From: a bacterium
Lineage (GTDB): Bacteria; Bacteroidota; Ignavibacteria; SZUA-365
DNA length: 64,000 nucleotides
NCBI GenBank assembly: GCA_020444325.1
Contig: JAHLLD010000001.1
Location: 516,747-580,746 of the forward strand
Reading direction: 5' to 3'
Positions within the stretch are counted from its first letter, which is position 1, and every line of letters starts with the position of its first letter. Made by a program: the position numbers and the translations under genes. This document shows positions 44,389 through 52,238 of the stretch, piece by piece. The notes beneath the pieces are model-generated. The model did no database searches. It had not been told where the DNA came from and saw only the letters and a list, made by a program, of their open reading frames with translations.

Positions 44389-47013
44389 TCAGGTGGCGGT
44401 GGATTCCCTCATTTGCTCTGTGTGGGGGAATAGTATGGTAAAGTTACTCCCTTCGCCCTTGCGGCTTTGAACATGAATCTCCGCCCCATTGAGTGCGAGG
44501 TACTCTTTCACCAGCGCGAGTCCCAGTCCGATGCCCTCATAGCGCCTGGAGAGCCCGGTTTCTTCCTGCGAATGCGGCTCGAACAGCATGGGGAAATATT
44601 CTTCGGCGATCCCGATGCCCGTATCGCGTATGCTGATGCAGCAGCTATCATTATCCTTCTGATACAGACGCACCTGTACTGATCCCTTTTCGGTGAATTT
44701 GATCGCATTGTCGATGAGATTTTCCACTGCTTTTGAGAGACTGTACTCGTCAACGGTGCGCACGGCCGACTCCACATCCATCTCCAGGCTGAGATGCAGG
44801 TTTTTCTGCGTCGCAAGGGGTCGGAGATCATCGACAATCTGCGGGACGAAGCGGCAAAGATCCACCGGTGCGGGATGCAGACGCAGGTCGCCGCTGCGCA
44901 GGCGGGAGACGCTGAGTATCAGATCCACCGTACGGTTGAGACGTTCGATGCCGCGCTGGATGCTGTCGAAGTACTCCATGCTGTTCACATTGCACTCTCC
45001 GGCGCAATCGGACTGCACCAGGGACGCAAACCCCGCAATAATATTGAGAGGTGTACGGATCTCATGTGAAACTGTAGCGAGAAAGGTATCCTTCAGCCTG
45101 TCCGATGCTTCTGCTTGTTCTTTCGCGGCCACAAGTTCGGCTTCAGCACGTTTCTGTTCGGTAATATCCCTCAGCAGCAGCATGAAATGCTGCTCATCGT
45201 CCATGAAGTACATCGAGACATGTGCATTTACGGCAATTGGTGAGCCGTCCCTGCGAACACCGGTAAACTCATACTTGTCCGGTATGGAGCTGTCCTCATC
45301 CCGGTGAAGCATATAGTGTGTCAGCCGCTCATGATCTTCCGGATGTGCGAATTTCAGCATTGGCGAGCCCAGAACCTGACCTGCATCGGAATAGCCGAAC
45401 ATTTCCATGGCGGCACGGTTCGCAAGGAAAATCTTTCCATCCTTCAGAACGCACATCCCATCGAGGGAATGGTTGAACACCAGTTCGAACTGCTCGTGTA
45501 CTGTCTGCGAGACCCGGCGAATACGCGCCTCCTCATCCTTTGCATTATGCATGTCCGTGATATCCTGCGTGACACCGGTAATCACCGCCTGGCCGTCCTG
45601 CACACGATCGCGCAAACGCAGTCGCGTGCGCATCCACCGCGGTTTCATCCCCTCCCCTGTCACGCGCAATTCCAGCGTCACCACATGCAGCAGATTGTTC
45701 TCCCTGATGATATCGCGTATGGCCTTTCGAAACTGCATGCCCTGACGGGGGGAAAGAAACTCGCGAATGAAATTTTCTCCGCTCAGCGTGGAGAGCAGGG
45801 GATGCACGCCGAGCAGCGCGCGCGTGTCCGGAGGCAATTCGAGCGCATCCGTTTGGACGTGATATTCAAAGGCCCCCATGTTCCCGAGCTGCAATGCGTC
45901 CGTCAGGCGTTCCCGGTTCTCGCGCAGCGTGCTCTCCTGCCTCCTTCGCAGTCCGATATCACGCGCGAAGAAGCACACATAACCGCGTCCCTCGAACAGC
46001 AGATAATTCGCAGCGACCTCCACCTGCACGATGTCTCCGTCTATCCGGGTCAGCACTGCTTCGTATGTACTGCTCCCCAGTTCCCGCAGCTGTGCGACAA
46101 ACTCCTCCCAGAGCGGTGGACGATGGGCCCTGTTGACATCCCAGGCCTTTTTCATCAGGAATTCTTCGTGGGTGAAATCCAACAGCCTGCAGGCGGCATC
46201 ATTTACGTAGTACACACTTCCGTCGTCCCGCACCCATACAATAACATCGCTCGAATGCTCCAGCGAAAACTGCAGCAGCTCGTACCGCTTCTCTGCCTGC
46301 TTGCGGGCAGTGCAATCGCGCATGCGAAACATCATGCCCTGCGTTTCGCCGTGGTCAGCGCTGAGCAACCGTGCACTTACTTCCAGCCACAGCACATCGC
46401 CTCCGCGACGGCGCACGCGGAATTCCCCGGTCTCCGAAACGGCGGAATCGACCACATTCTGTTGAAACGTCAGAAAGCGCCCGCGATCCTCCTCATGCAG
46501 AATCTTCTCGAGTGAACAGGTCCCGTCCAGCCAGAGCGCGGCCTCATAGCCCGACAACTCCTCGCAGAACGTGGAGATGTACACCGAACGATTATCCCCG
46601 TCGAGGTACAGGATGCAGTCCCCGTTCTTCGCCGAGGTGACCATACCACGATCTTTCCTGCCTTCAAGCTCCGGGAGCAGACCCCTGTCGATATATAGTA
46701 TGAGGGCATGGCGCGCATCGAGCGGCAGTATGCGCACGCCGACCACATGCCCCACAGCCTCCGCATCATCCGCCGCACTCAGGAGTTCATGCATTTCCCC
46801 TTCCCTGACGACCTGAAGCAGAATATCACCGAGATCCGGCTGCGCCAGTTCCAGAGGGAGATCCGTACCCCCGGAGAGGATGAGAGAAGGGAATGCCGTA
46901 CGGGCCGCATCGTTGGCCGACAGCGAAACCAGCCGTCCTTCATCAGAGAATACGGCGAACTGTGCAGGCATGGGCAACGCCTGCGTCATGGACATGATAC
47001 TATCGTGTTTCAT
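44389..47013 (-). CDS. Cytoplasmic multi-PAS hybrid-less sensor histidine kinase
   Basis: 874 residues from the ATG at 47013 (no strong ribosome site; an upstream frame to 47061 and an ATG six codons in are alternatives). No membrane segment is seen, so it probably senses inside the cell. After an N-terminal region there are four PAS-like domains, three with PAC ends (MMFRMRDCTARKQAEKRY, VCFFARDIGLRRRQES, GVTQDITDMHNAKDEE, LLLRDITEQKRAEAEL). HisKA has FLATVSHEIRTPLNIIAGFA with His near residue 650, and HATPase_c has NLIDNAIKFTEKG, DTGIGI and GIGLGLALVKEYLALN. The partner regulator is not adjacent. Confidence 0.9.
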   Translation of the reverse strand: MKHDSIMSMTQALPMPAQFAVFSDEGRLVSLSANDAARTAFPSLILSGGTDLPLELAQPDLGDILLQVVREGEMHELLSAADDAEAVGHVVGVRILPLDARHALILYIDRGLLPELEGRKDRGMVTSAKNGDCILYLDGDNRSVYISTFCEELSGYEAALWLDGTCSLEKILHEEDRGRFLTFQQNVVDSAVSETGEFRVRRRGGDVLWLEVSARLLSADHGETQGMMFRMRDCTARKQAEKRYELLQFSLEHSSDVIVWVRDDGSVYYVNDAACRLLDFTHEEFLMKKAWDVNRAHRPPLWEEFVAQLRELGSSTYEAVLTRIDGDIVQVEVAANYLLFEGRGYVCFFARDIGLRRRQESTLRENRERLTDALQLGNMGAFEYHVQTDALELPPDTRALLGVHPLLSTLSGENFIREFLSPRQGMQFRKAIRDIIRENNLLHVVTLELRVTGEGMKPRWMRTRLRLRDRVQDGQAVITGVTQDITDMHNAKDEEARIRRVSQTVHEQFELVFNHSLDGMCVLKDGKIFLANRAAMEMFGYSDAGQVLGSPMLKFAHPEDHERLTHYMLHRDEDSSIPDKYEFTGVRRDGSPIAVNAHVSMYFMDDEQHFMLLLRDITEQKRAEAELVAAKEQAEASDRLKDTFLATVSHEIRTPLNIIAGFASLVQSDCAGECNVNSMEYFDSIQRGIERLNRTVDLILSVSRLRSGDLRLHPAPVDLCRFVPQIVDDLRPLATQKNLHLSLEMDVESAVRTVDEYSLSKAVENLIDNAIKFTEKGSVQVRLYQKDNDSCCISIRDTGIGIAEEYFPMLFEPHSQEETGLSRRYEGIGLGLALVKEYLALNGAEIHVQSRKGEGSNFTILFPHTEQMRESTAT

Positions 47014-47326
47014 TGTATCTACATACAGGATGGATTCCCTGCGCCTGGCTCCCTGAGGCATCAGAAAAGATCCGTCCCGCGGTGTTCAGAAACTTTTGTT
47101 GTTCGAACGGTGTCGTTTTTGCGTTTTCACGCAGTACACTATCACAGCTACCGGCTTACCAAATATAGTAAAATTCTATACTTATCAACACATCAACTTG
47201 TCTATCCACAGGCAATGCAATCATCGGTGACAGGTTCTGAATGAAAGAACGCCATGGCTGTTCCCTGCCTGCCCGGATTTTCGTATTTTGTTTGGTTGCA
47301 GAAGTGTTGAATCCTTTACGGGACAC
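47014..47326. other. 313-bp divergent promoter region (kinase / tatC)
   Basis: No ORF. It is AT-rich around 47160-47190 and contains two sequences one base from the DnaA box (TTATCAACA at 47182-47190 and CTATCCACA at 47202-47210). No clear promoter was assigned. Confidence 0.4.
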
Positions 47327-48118
47327 ATGAGCGAAGAAGAAAACAGCAAAGACGCCGAAGCCGGATCCGAGGAAAAGGAAAAGGAGATGACCTTTCTCGA
47401 TCATCTCGAGGAACTGCGCTGGCGTATTATTTATTCCATGATCGGCATTGTCGTCGGTGCCGTGGGACTGTGGTTTTTCATCGATCCGCTGATGGAGGAA
47501 GTGCTGCTCAAGCCGGCGATGCAGTTCGGTATGGAGCTGCAGAACCTGCGTCCTTTCGGACAGGTGTTCCTGTACATGCAGGTGGCCATTTTCGGCGGCA
47601 TCATCGTCAGCATCCCGAACACGATTTACCAGATCTGGAAATTCATCGCACCCGGGCTCTATCCCCACGAGCGCAAGTACATCACACTTATCGTCGTGTT
47701 CACCTCGCTGTGCTTTCTTATCGGCGTGGTCTTCGCGTACATGTTCATTCTGCCGGCGGCACTGCAGTTCTTCGAGAATTTTGGTACCACCGACATTCAG
47801 AACATCATTTCCATTGAATACTATTTCGAATTCATACTTATGCTGATGATCGGCGCCGGCGCGATCTTCGAACTGCCCATGCTCTCCTTTTTCCTCTCCC
47901 GCCTGGGCATTGTCACACCGAAGCTGATGCGGAAATACTGGCGTCACGCCATGGTCGTCAGCTTTTTCGTCGCCGCGCTCCTTTCTCCCGGACCCGATCC
48001 CTTCAGTATGCTGCTGATGGCCATCCCCCTGGTCTTTCTCTACGAAGTCAGTATTCTGATCAGCAAGCTGAGCCAGAAGAAGAACAATCCCCGCAACAAG
48101 GAAGACGAAGGAAACTGA
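47327..48118 (+). CDS. tatC: Sec-independent translocase subunit TatC
   Basis: 263 residues from the ATG at 47327; the earlier ATG at 47288 adds a segment without homology. TatC binds twin-arginine signal peptides and exports folded proteins. After an acidic N-terminus comes TFLDHLEELRWRIIYSMIGI, the family signature, then six membrane helices and the conserved loop IPNTIYQIWKFIAPGLYPHE, with LSPGPDPFSMLLMAIPLVFL near the end. tatA is not in the window. The polyprenyl synthase gene starts one base after its stop. Confidence 0.96.
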   Translation: MSEEENSKDAEAGSEEKEKEMTFLDHLEELRWRIIYSMIGIVVGAVGLWFFIDPLMEEVLLKPAMQFGMELQNLRPFGQVFLYMQVAIFGGIIVSIPNTIYQIWKFIAPGLYPHERKYITLIVVFTSLCFLIGVVFAYMFILPAALQFFENFGTTDIQNIISIEYYFEFILMLMIGAGAIFELPMLSFFLSRLGIVTPKLMRKYWRHAMVVSFFVAALLSPGPDPFSMLLMAIPLVFLYEVSILISKLSQKKNNPRNKEDEGN

Positions 48119-48119
48119 C

Positions 48120-49091
48120 TTGAAGCTTGACAGCATCATTGCGCCAGTCGCGCCACAGCTGAAAGAGTTCGAAACGCATTTCAGGCGTTCGCTGCGTTCG
48201 GATGTGGGACTCGTTGACACCGTCGTGCGCTACATCGTCAAGCGCAAGGGCAAACGCATTCGTCCCGCGCTCGTCCTTCTCTCCGCCGCGGCCTGTGGTG
48301 GCATCAACGAGACAACCTTCCGCGGCGCCTCCCTGGTCGAGCTGCTCCACACCGCCACGCTCGTTCATGACGACGTCGTCGATGATTCCGATACCCGGCG
48401 CGGCTGGCCCTCGATCAACCGCATCTGGAAAAACAAGGTTTCCGTGCTGCTCGGCGACTACGTTCTTGCGCGCGGACTGCTGCTCTCGCTCGAACATGAA
48501 GACATCGCCTTTCTGCACAGTACCTCCACCGCCGTGCGCCGGATGAGCGAAGGGGAGCTGCTGCAGATTCAGAAATCACGGCAGATGAACACGGACGAGG
48601 AAACCTACTTCCGCATCATCGGGGATAAAACCGCATCCCTTCTCGCCACCTGCTGTGAGATCGGCGCACGCAGTGCGACCGATGATGATGAGCGTGTTGC
48701 GCAGCTGCGTGATTTCGGGGAAGCCCTCGGCATCGCCTTTCAGATTCGTGATGATCTGCTGGATTTTCTTGGAAAGGAATCCACCATCGGCAAGCCGGTC
48801 GGCGGAGACCTCAAGGAAAAGAAATTTACCCTTCCGCTCATCCACGCCTTCCGCGAGGCGCCTGCCGCCAGGCGGAAAGCCGTGCTCCGGGCACTTAAAA
48901 GCGGGGTGAAGCGTAAGGAGATAGCGGAAATCCTCGCCTTCGTTCAGGAATACGGGGGGATCGAGTATGCGGACAGCACAGCGCATGAATATCGTGAACG
49001 CGCCGTATCCTGCCTTTCCGCGCTGCCGGATTCAGAAGCGAAACAGGCATTGACCGATCTGACGACCTTCGTCGTTTCCCGCGCGAAATAG
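48120..49091 (+). CDS. Polyprenyl diphosphate synthase (trans type)
   Basis: 323 residues from a TTG with AAGGA eight bases upstream, directly after tatC. Both aspartate-rich motifs are present: DDVVD (84-88) with ATLVHDDVVDDSDTRRG, and RDDLLDF near 212. KGKRIRP and GDKTASLLATCCEIG are also typical. The enzyme condenses isopentenyl diphosphate with an allylic primer to a long all-trans chain, most likely the side chain of menaquinone (IspB/HepT type). The chain length cannot be fixed by eye. It is separate from the cis-type uppS at 21 kb. Confidence 0.95.
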   Translation: MKLDSIIAPVAPQLKEFETHFRRSLRSDVGLVDTVVRYIVKRKGKRIRPALVLLSAAACGGINETTFRGASLVELLHTATLVHDDVVDDSDTRRGWPSINRIWKNKVSVLLGDYVLARGLLLSLEHEDIAFLHSTSTAVRRMSEGELLQIQKSRQMNTDEETYFRIIGDKTASLLATCCEIGARSATDDDERVAQLRDFGEALGIAFQIRDDLLDFLGKESTIGKPVGGDLKEKKFTLPLIHAFREAPAARRKAVLRALKSGVKRKEIAEILAFVQEYGGIEYADSTAHEYRERAVSCLSALPDSEAKQALTDLTTFVVSRAK

Positions 49092-49122
49092 TTCAATCCC
49101 CTTCACCATAGCATAACACGTC

Positions 49123-51273
49123 ATGAAGCGATTTACCGTACTCATGAAGCGACTCACTGTATTGACAGTGCTCGCCTTCTGTGCTCTTCCGCTTGCGGCG
49201 CAGACACAGGTCGAGCGCATTGAAATGCTCGAGGATGATCCCGGGCGCCCCATCACGTTTGAAGACATGTACAACCTCGGCCGTGTGTCCGATCCCCAGG
49301 TCGCGCCCGATGGCAACACCGTCCTCTACGTTGTCACACAGTACAGCGTGGAAAACAACACCAGCAACAGCGACATCTACGCGGTGGATATCACCGGGGA
49401 AAACAGCGTCCGGCTGACCGTATCGCAGTCCTCCGACCGCAATCCCCGCTGGTCGCCCGACGGCAGCAGCATCGCCTTCATCTCGAGCCGGGAGAACGGC
49501 TCGCAGATCTGGGTGATGAACCCGGACGGCAGTGCGCAGCGCAGGCTGACCGATATCTCCACCGGGATAGACGATTTCACGTGGACGCCAGACGGCTCGC
49601 ATTTCCTCTACAGCTCGGCCGTGTTTCCCGATTGCAGTGACGATGCATGCAATCGCGCGCGACTGGCTGCACGCGATGAGGATCCGGTAAAGGCACGCCG
49701 TATCTCGCGTCTCCCGTACCGCGTGTGGAACAGCTGGAAAGACGATCGCTACAGCCATGTGTTCGCGCTCCCCTCGGCCGGCGGCATTCCCGTCGAACTC
49801 ACCCCCGGCGCGTTCGATACGCCGCCGATTGATATCGGGGGACATCAGGATTTCACCGCATCGCCCGACGGACGCGAAGTCGCCTTCGTGAAGAATACCG
49901 ATGAGATGGTCGCGGCCAGTACCAATAATGACATCTGGCTCGTCGGCATAGATGGCAGCAATCCTCGCTGCATCACCACCGCGAATCACGGTAACGACAA
50001 TCAGCCCGTGTACTCGCCCGACGGCAAGTACATCGCCTACCGGTCGATGGCCCGCGCCGGATACGAAGCCGACAAGTACGATCTCAAGATTTACGAACGC
50101 AGCAGTAAAAGAACGTGGACGCTGACCGAAGGCGTGGACCGCTCGGTGGATGAAGTGATGTGGACACGCGACAGCAAACGACTGCTTTTTACGGCGCAGG
50201 ACGGACCGTACAAGTCCCTCTTCGATGTGCCGGTGCAGGGCGGCGACGTGCTGCGCGTCCTCAAGGGCATCCTCGAGCTGCAGTATTCGCATATGGACAC
50301 GGTGAAAACCATTGAACTCGGGACCTACCGTCACGACTTCCGCCTGCACCCCGACGGAGAAACACTGGTCTTTCTCGGCGAGCGCATGAACTATCCCGCC
50401 GAAGTCATGTCCATCAAATACGACGGACAGCGCATTTCCAATATCCGTCAGCTGACCACGACCAACCGCGAATTGATCGAACAGCTCAACATGCAGGCGC
50501 CCGAATCGTTTACCTTCAAGAGTTTCGACGGAAAGGAAGTGCAGGGATGGATCGTCGTTCCTCCCGACTTCGATCCGGCAAAGAAATATCCCATGATTTA
50601 TCTCGTGCATGGGGGACCCCAGGGCGTGTGGTCAGATAATTTCCATTACCGCTGGAATCTCGAGCTGTTCTCATCTCCCGGTTTCGTGGTTGCGGCCGTC
50701 AACTGCCGCGGCTCTGTTGGTTTCGGACAGGAATTCACCGACGGGGTCAACGGCGACTGGGGTGGTGCACCGTTCAAGGATTTGATGAAGGGACTCGATT
50801 TCATCCTCGAACATTATCCCTTCGTGGATAAAAACCGTGTCGGCGCGGCCGGCGCCTCCTACGGGGGCTACATGATGAACTGGTTCCTCGGCAACACCGA
50901 CCGCTTCAAGGCCATCTTCTGCCATGCAGGCGTATACGATCTGCGCAGCATGTACGGTGCGACCGAAGAGCTGTGGTTCCCCGAATGGGAATTCAGGGGC
51001 ACTCCCTGGAAAAACCCGAAAATGTATGACCGCTGGTCCCCGAGTCATCTGGTCGAAAAGTTCAAAACGCCGACCTACGTCTCTCACGGACAGCTCGACT
51101 TCCGCGTCCCCGTCACCCAGGGCATGCAGCTGTTCACCGCGCTGCAGCGCCAGGGCGTGGAAAGCCATTTCCTGTATTTCCCGGATGAAGGACACCTCGT
51201 CCTGCGTCCCCGAAACTCCCAGCTCTGGTACGGCGAATTCCACAAGTGGTTCACGGAAAAGCTGATGAAGTAG
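49123..51273 (+). CDS. Prolyl oligopeptidase-family (S9) peptidase, exported
   Basis: 716 residues; the start may be at 49123 or 49144. Signal peptide RLTVLTVLAFCALPLAAQ. The N-terminal propeller has TolB/WD40-like repeats (NPRWSPDGSSIAFISSRENG, TWTPDGSHFLYSS, QPVYSPDGKYIAYRSMARAG). The alpha/beta-hydrolase C-terminus carries the catalytic triad Ser579 (GASYGGYM), Asp659 (QLDFRVP) and His691 (DEGHLV), and HGGPQGVWSDNFHYRW. This is the dipeptidyl-/acylaminoacyl-peptidase type (S9C). It probably degrades peptides in the periplasm. A strong terminator follows. Confidence 0.95.
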   Translation: MKRFTVLMKRLTVLTVLAFCALPLAAQTQVERIEMLEDDPGRPITFEDMYNLGRVSDPQVAPDGNTVLYVVTQYSVENNTSNSDIYAVDITGENSVRLTVSQSSDRNPRWSPDGSSIAFISSRENGSQIWVMNPDGSAQRRLTDISTGIDDFTWTPDGSHFLYSSAVFPDCSDDACNRARLAARDEDPVKARRISRLPYRVWNSWKDDRYSHVFALPSAGGIPVELTPGAFDTPPIDIGGHQDFTASPDGREVAFVKNTDEMVAASTNNDIWLVGIDGSNPRCITTANHGNDNQPVYSPDGKYIAYRSMARAGYEADKYDLKIYERSSKRTWTLTEGVDRSVDEVMWTRDSKRLLFTAQDGPYKSLFDVPVQGGDVLRVLKGILELQYSHMDTVKTIELGTYRHDFRLHPDGETLVFLGERMNYPAEVMSIKYDGQRISNIRQLTTTNRELIEQLNMQAPESFTFKSFDGKEVQGWIVVPPDFDPAKKYPMIYLVHGGPQGVWSDNFHYRWNLELFSSPGFVVAAVNCRGSVGFGQEFTDGVNGDWGGAPFKDLMKGLDFILEHYPFVDKNRVGAAGASYGGYMMNWFLGNTDRFKAIFCHAGVYDLRSMYGATEELWFPEWEFRGTPWKNPKMYDRWSPSHLVEKFKTPTYVSHGQLDFRVPVTQGMQLFTALQRQGVESHFLYFPDEGHLVLRPRNSQLWYGEFHKWFTEKLMK

Positions 51274-51296
51274 CGAGCGCCCGAAGCTGAAATGCA

Positions 51297-51339
51297 AAAG
51301 TCCCTCCAACCTTGCCTCTGGTTGGAGGGACTTTTTTTT
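51297..51339. terminator. Strong bidirectional Rho-independent terminator
   Basis: AGTCCCTCCAACC (51299-51311) and GGTTGGAGGGACT (51320-51332) form a 13-bp stem with an 8-nt loop. T at 51332-51339 and A at 51296-51299 flank it. It ends the S9 peptidase transcript and perhaps also the leftward gene at 51467. Confidence 0.92.
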
Positions 51340-51466
51340 GCAGACGGACCTCCTCAAGCTCGGGGAATTCGTCTCCTGCTTCATCTTCTCGCCTCATCAT
51401 CCACAGCATTCCCGCTTGATGGATGGGTCCGTCGGCGTTGTCATGTCTCCCGCAGCACGGTGATTA

Positions 51467-51877
51467 TCAGTTTCGAGCCAGGGTTCCTAACTCCCGGTGT
51501 ATCATCGACCGAAGCTGCCGGGGGGCATCAGCTTTGTCCTGCACATTCTCGATGAGGGGAATATTACCGCGAAGCACACGCTTCCAGCAGCACTTCATCC
51601 TCATGTCCACATCGCCCTCCTTGATAGTCAGGCACAGTGTATCCGCCTTGCTCAGATCCAGCGTCGCCTCGGCAGAGCCGTCTGCCGTACGCAGACAGAC
51701 GAGGTTACTGTTGACGCATGCGACCGGTTCGAATTCATAGCCGCGGACACAGAGCAGATTATCGGTGATCGTCACATCTCCTTCACAGCTCCGAAGAACG
51801 AGTGCTTCCCCGTCCTGTGCTGCTGCTATTATGCTGCACAACATCAGCAATGTTGCGCCGACGATTGCCAACTTCAT
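51467..51877 (-). CDS. Small secreted protein, function unknown
   Basis: 136 residues from the ATG at 51877, which has a GGAGG site; the frame is open to 51940. Signal peptide KLAIVGATLLMLCSIIAAAQ, so the protein is exported. The mature part has six cysteines (RSCEGDVTITDNLLCVRG, VACVNSNLVCLRTADG, DTLCLTIKEGD, MKCCWKRV) and should contain disulfides. No T9SS domain or lipobox. No family recognised. It is divergent from the ABC-F gene, with a phased set of heptamers between them. Confidence 0.8.
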   Translation of the reverse strand: MKLAIVGATLLMLCSIIAAAQDGEALVLRSCEGDVTITDNLLCVRGYEFEPVACVNSNLVCLRTADGSAEATLDLSKADTLCLTIKEGDVDMRMKCCWKRVLRGNIPLIENVQDKADAPRQLRSMIHRELGTLARN

Positions 51878-52051
51878 GGCATCCTCCAAATTCTGTGAGG
51901 GGTTCATCGACTTTACGTCCGTTAGACACGGGCGCAACATGCCCCGGCTTGTGTGTCCCCTTCAGGGAAACCCACCTGCGTGACCGGGAAAACTGGCATT
52001 GATTTCGTAGAGATTGACGGTGACAAGAAACGGAAGACGCAAGGAAAGAAC

Positions 52052-52093
52052 AATAGGTATTTCTACCTATTTTTATAGGTAGTACCACCTATT
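52052..52093. promoter_or_regulatory. Four NarL-like heptamers phased at 11 bp
   Basis: ATAGGTA (52053-52059), TACCTAT (52064-52070), ATAGGTA (52075-52081) and CACCTAT (52086-52092) alternate in orientation and start exactly 11 bp apart. Three of them match the NarL-family heptamer TACYYMT or its complement. The site is in the 361-bp gap (51878-52238) between a small secreted protein gene and the ABC-F gene, which otherwise holds no ORF. It could control either gene. Confidence 0.6.
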
Positions 52094-52238
52094 CTGCCCA
52101 AAACAGGCCGTATTCGCCGCTTATTCAACAGATTTTCAGGGAGTCCCGGGGATTTTTGCCATGCAGAAGCGCATTTTTCTTGGAAATTGACTTGGGCTGC
52201 TCTTTATTTACACGCCTGAATACGAAAGAACCGACTGC

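Noticed and set aside
44221-44433. 70-residue rightward frame after the DOMON-like gene
   Set aside because: No ribosome site or homology; it overlaps the terminator region, the tandem 20-bp repeat and the kinase end.
47182-47210. Two DnaA-box-like sequences between the multi-PAS kinase and tatC
   Set aside because: Each differs from the consensus at one base, there is no cluster or unwinding element, and no dnaA or dnaN is nearby, so an origin is not supported.
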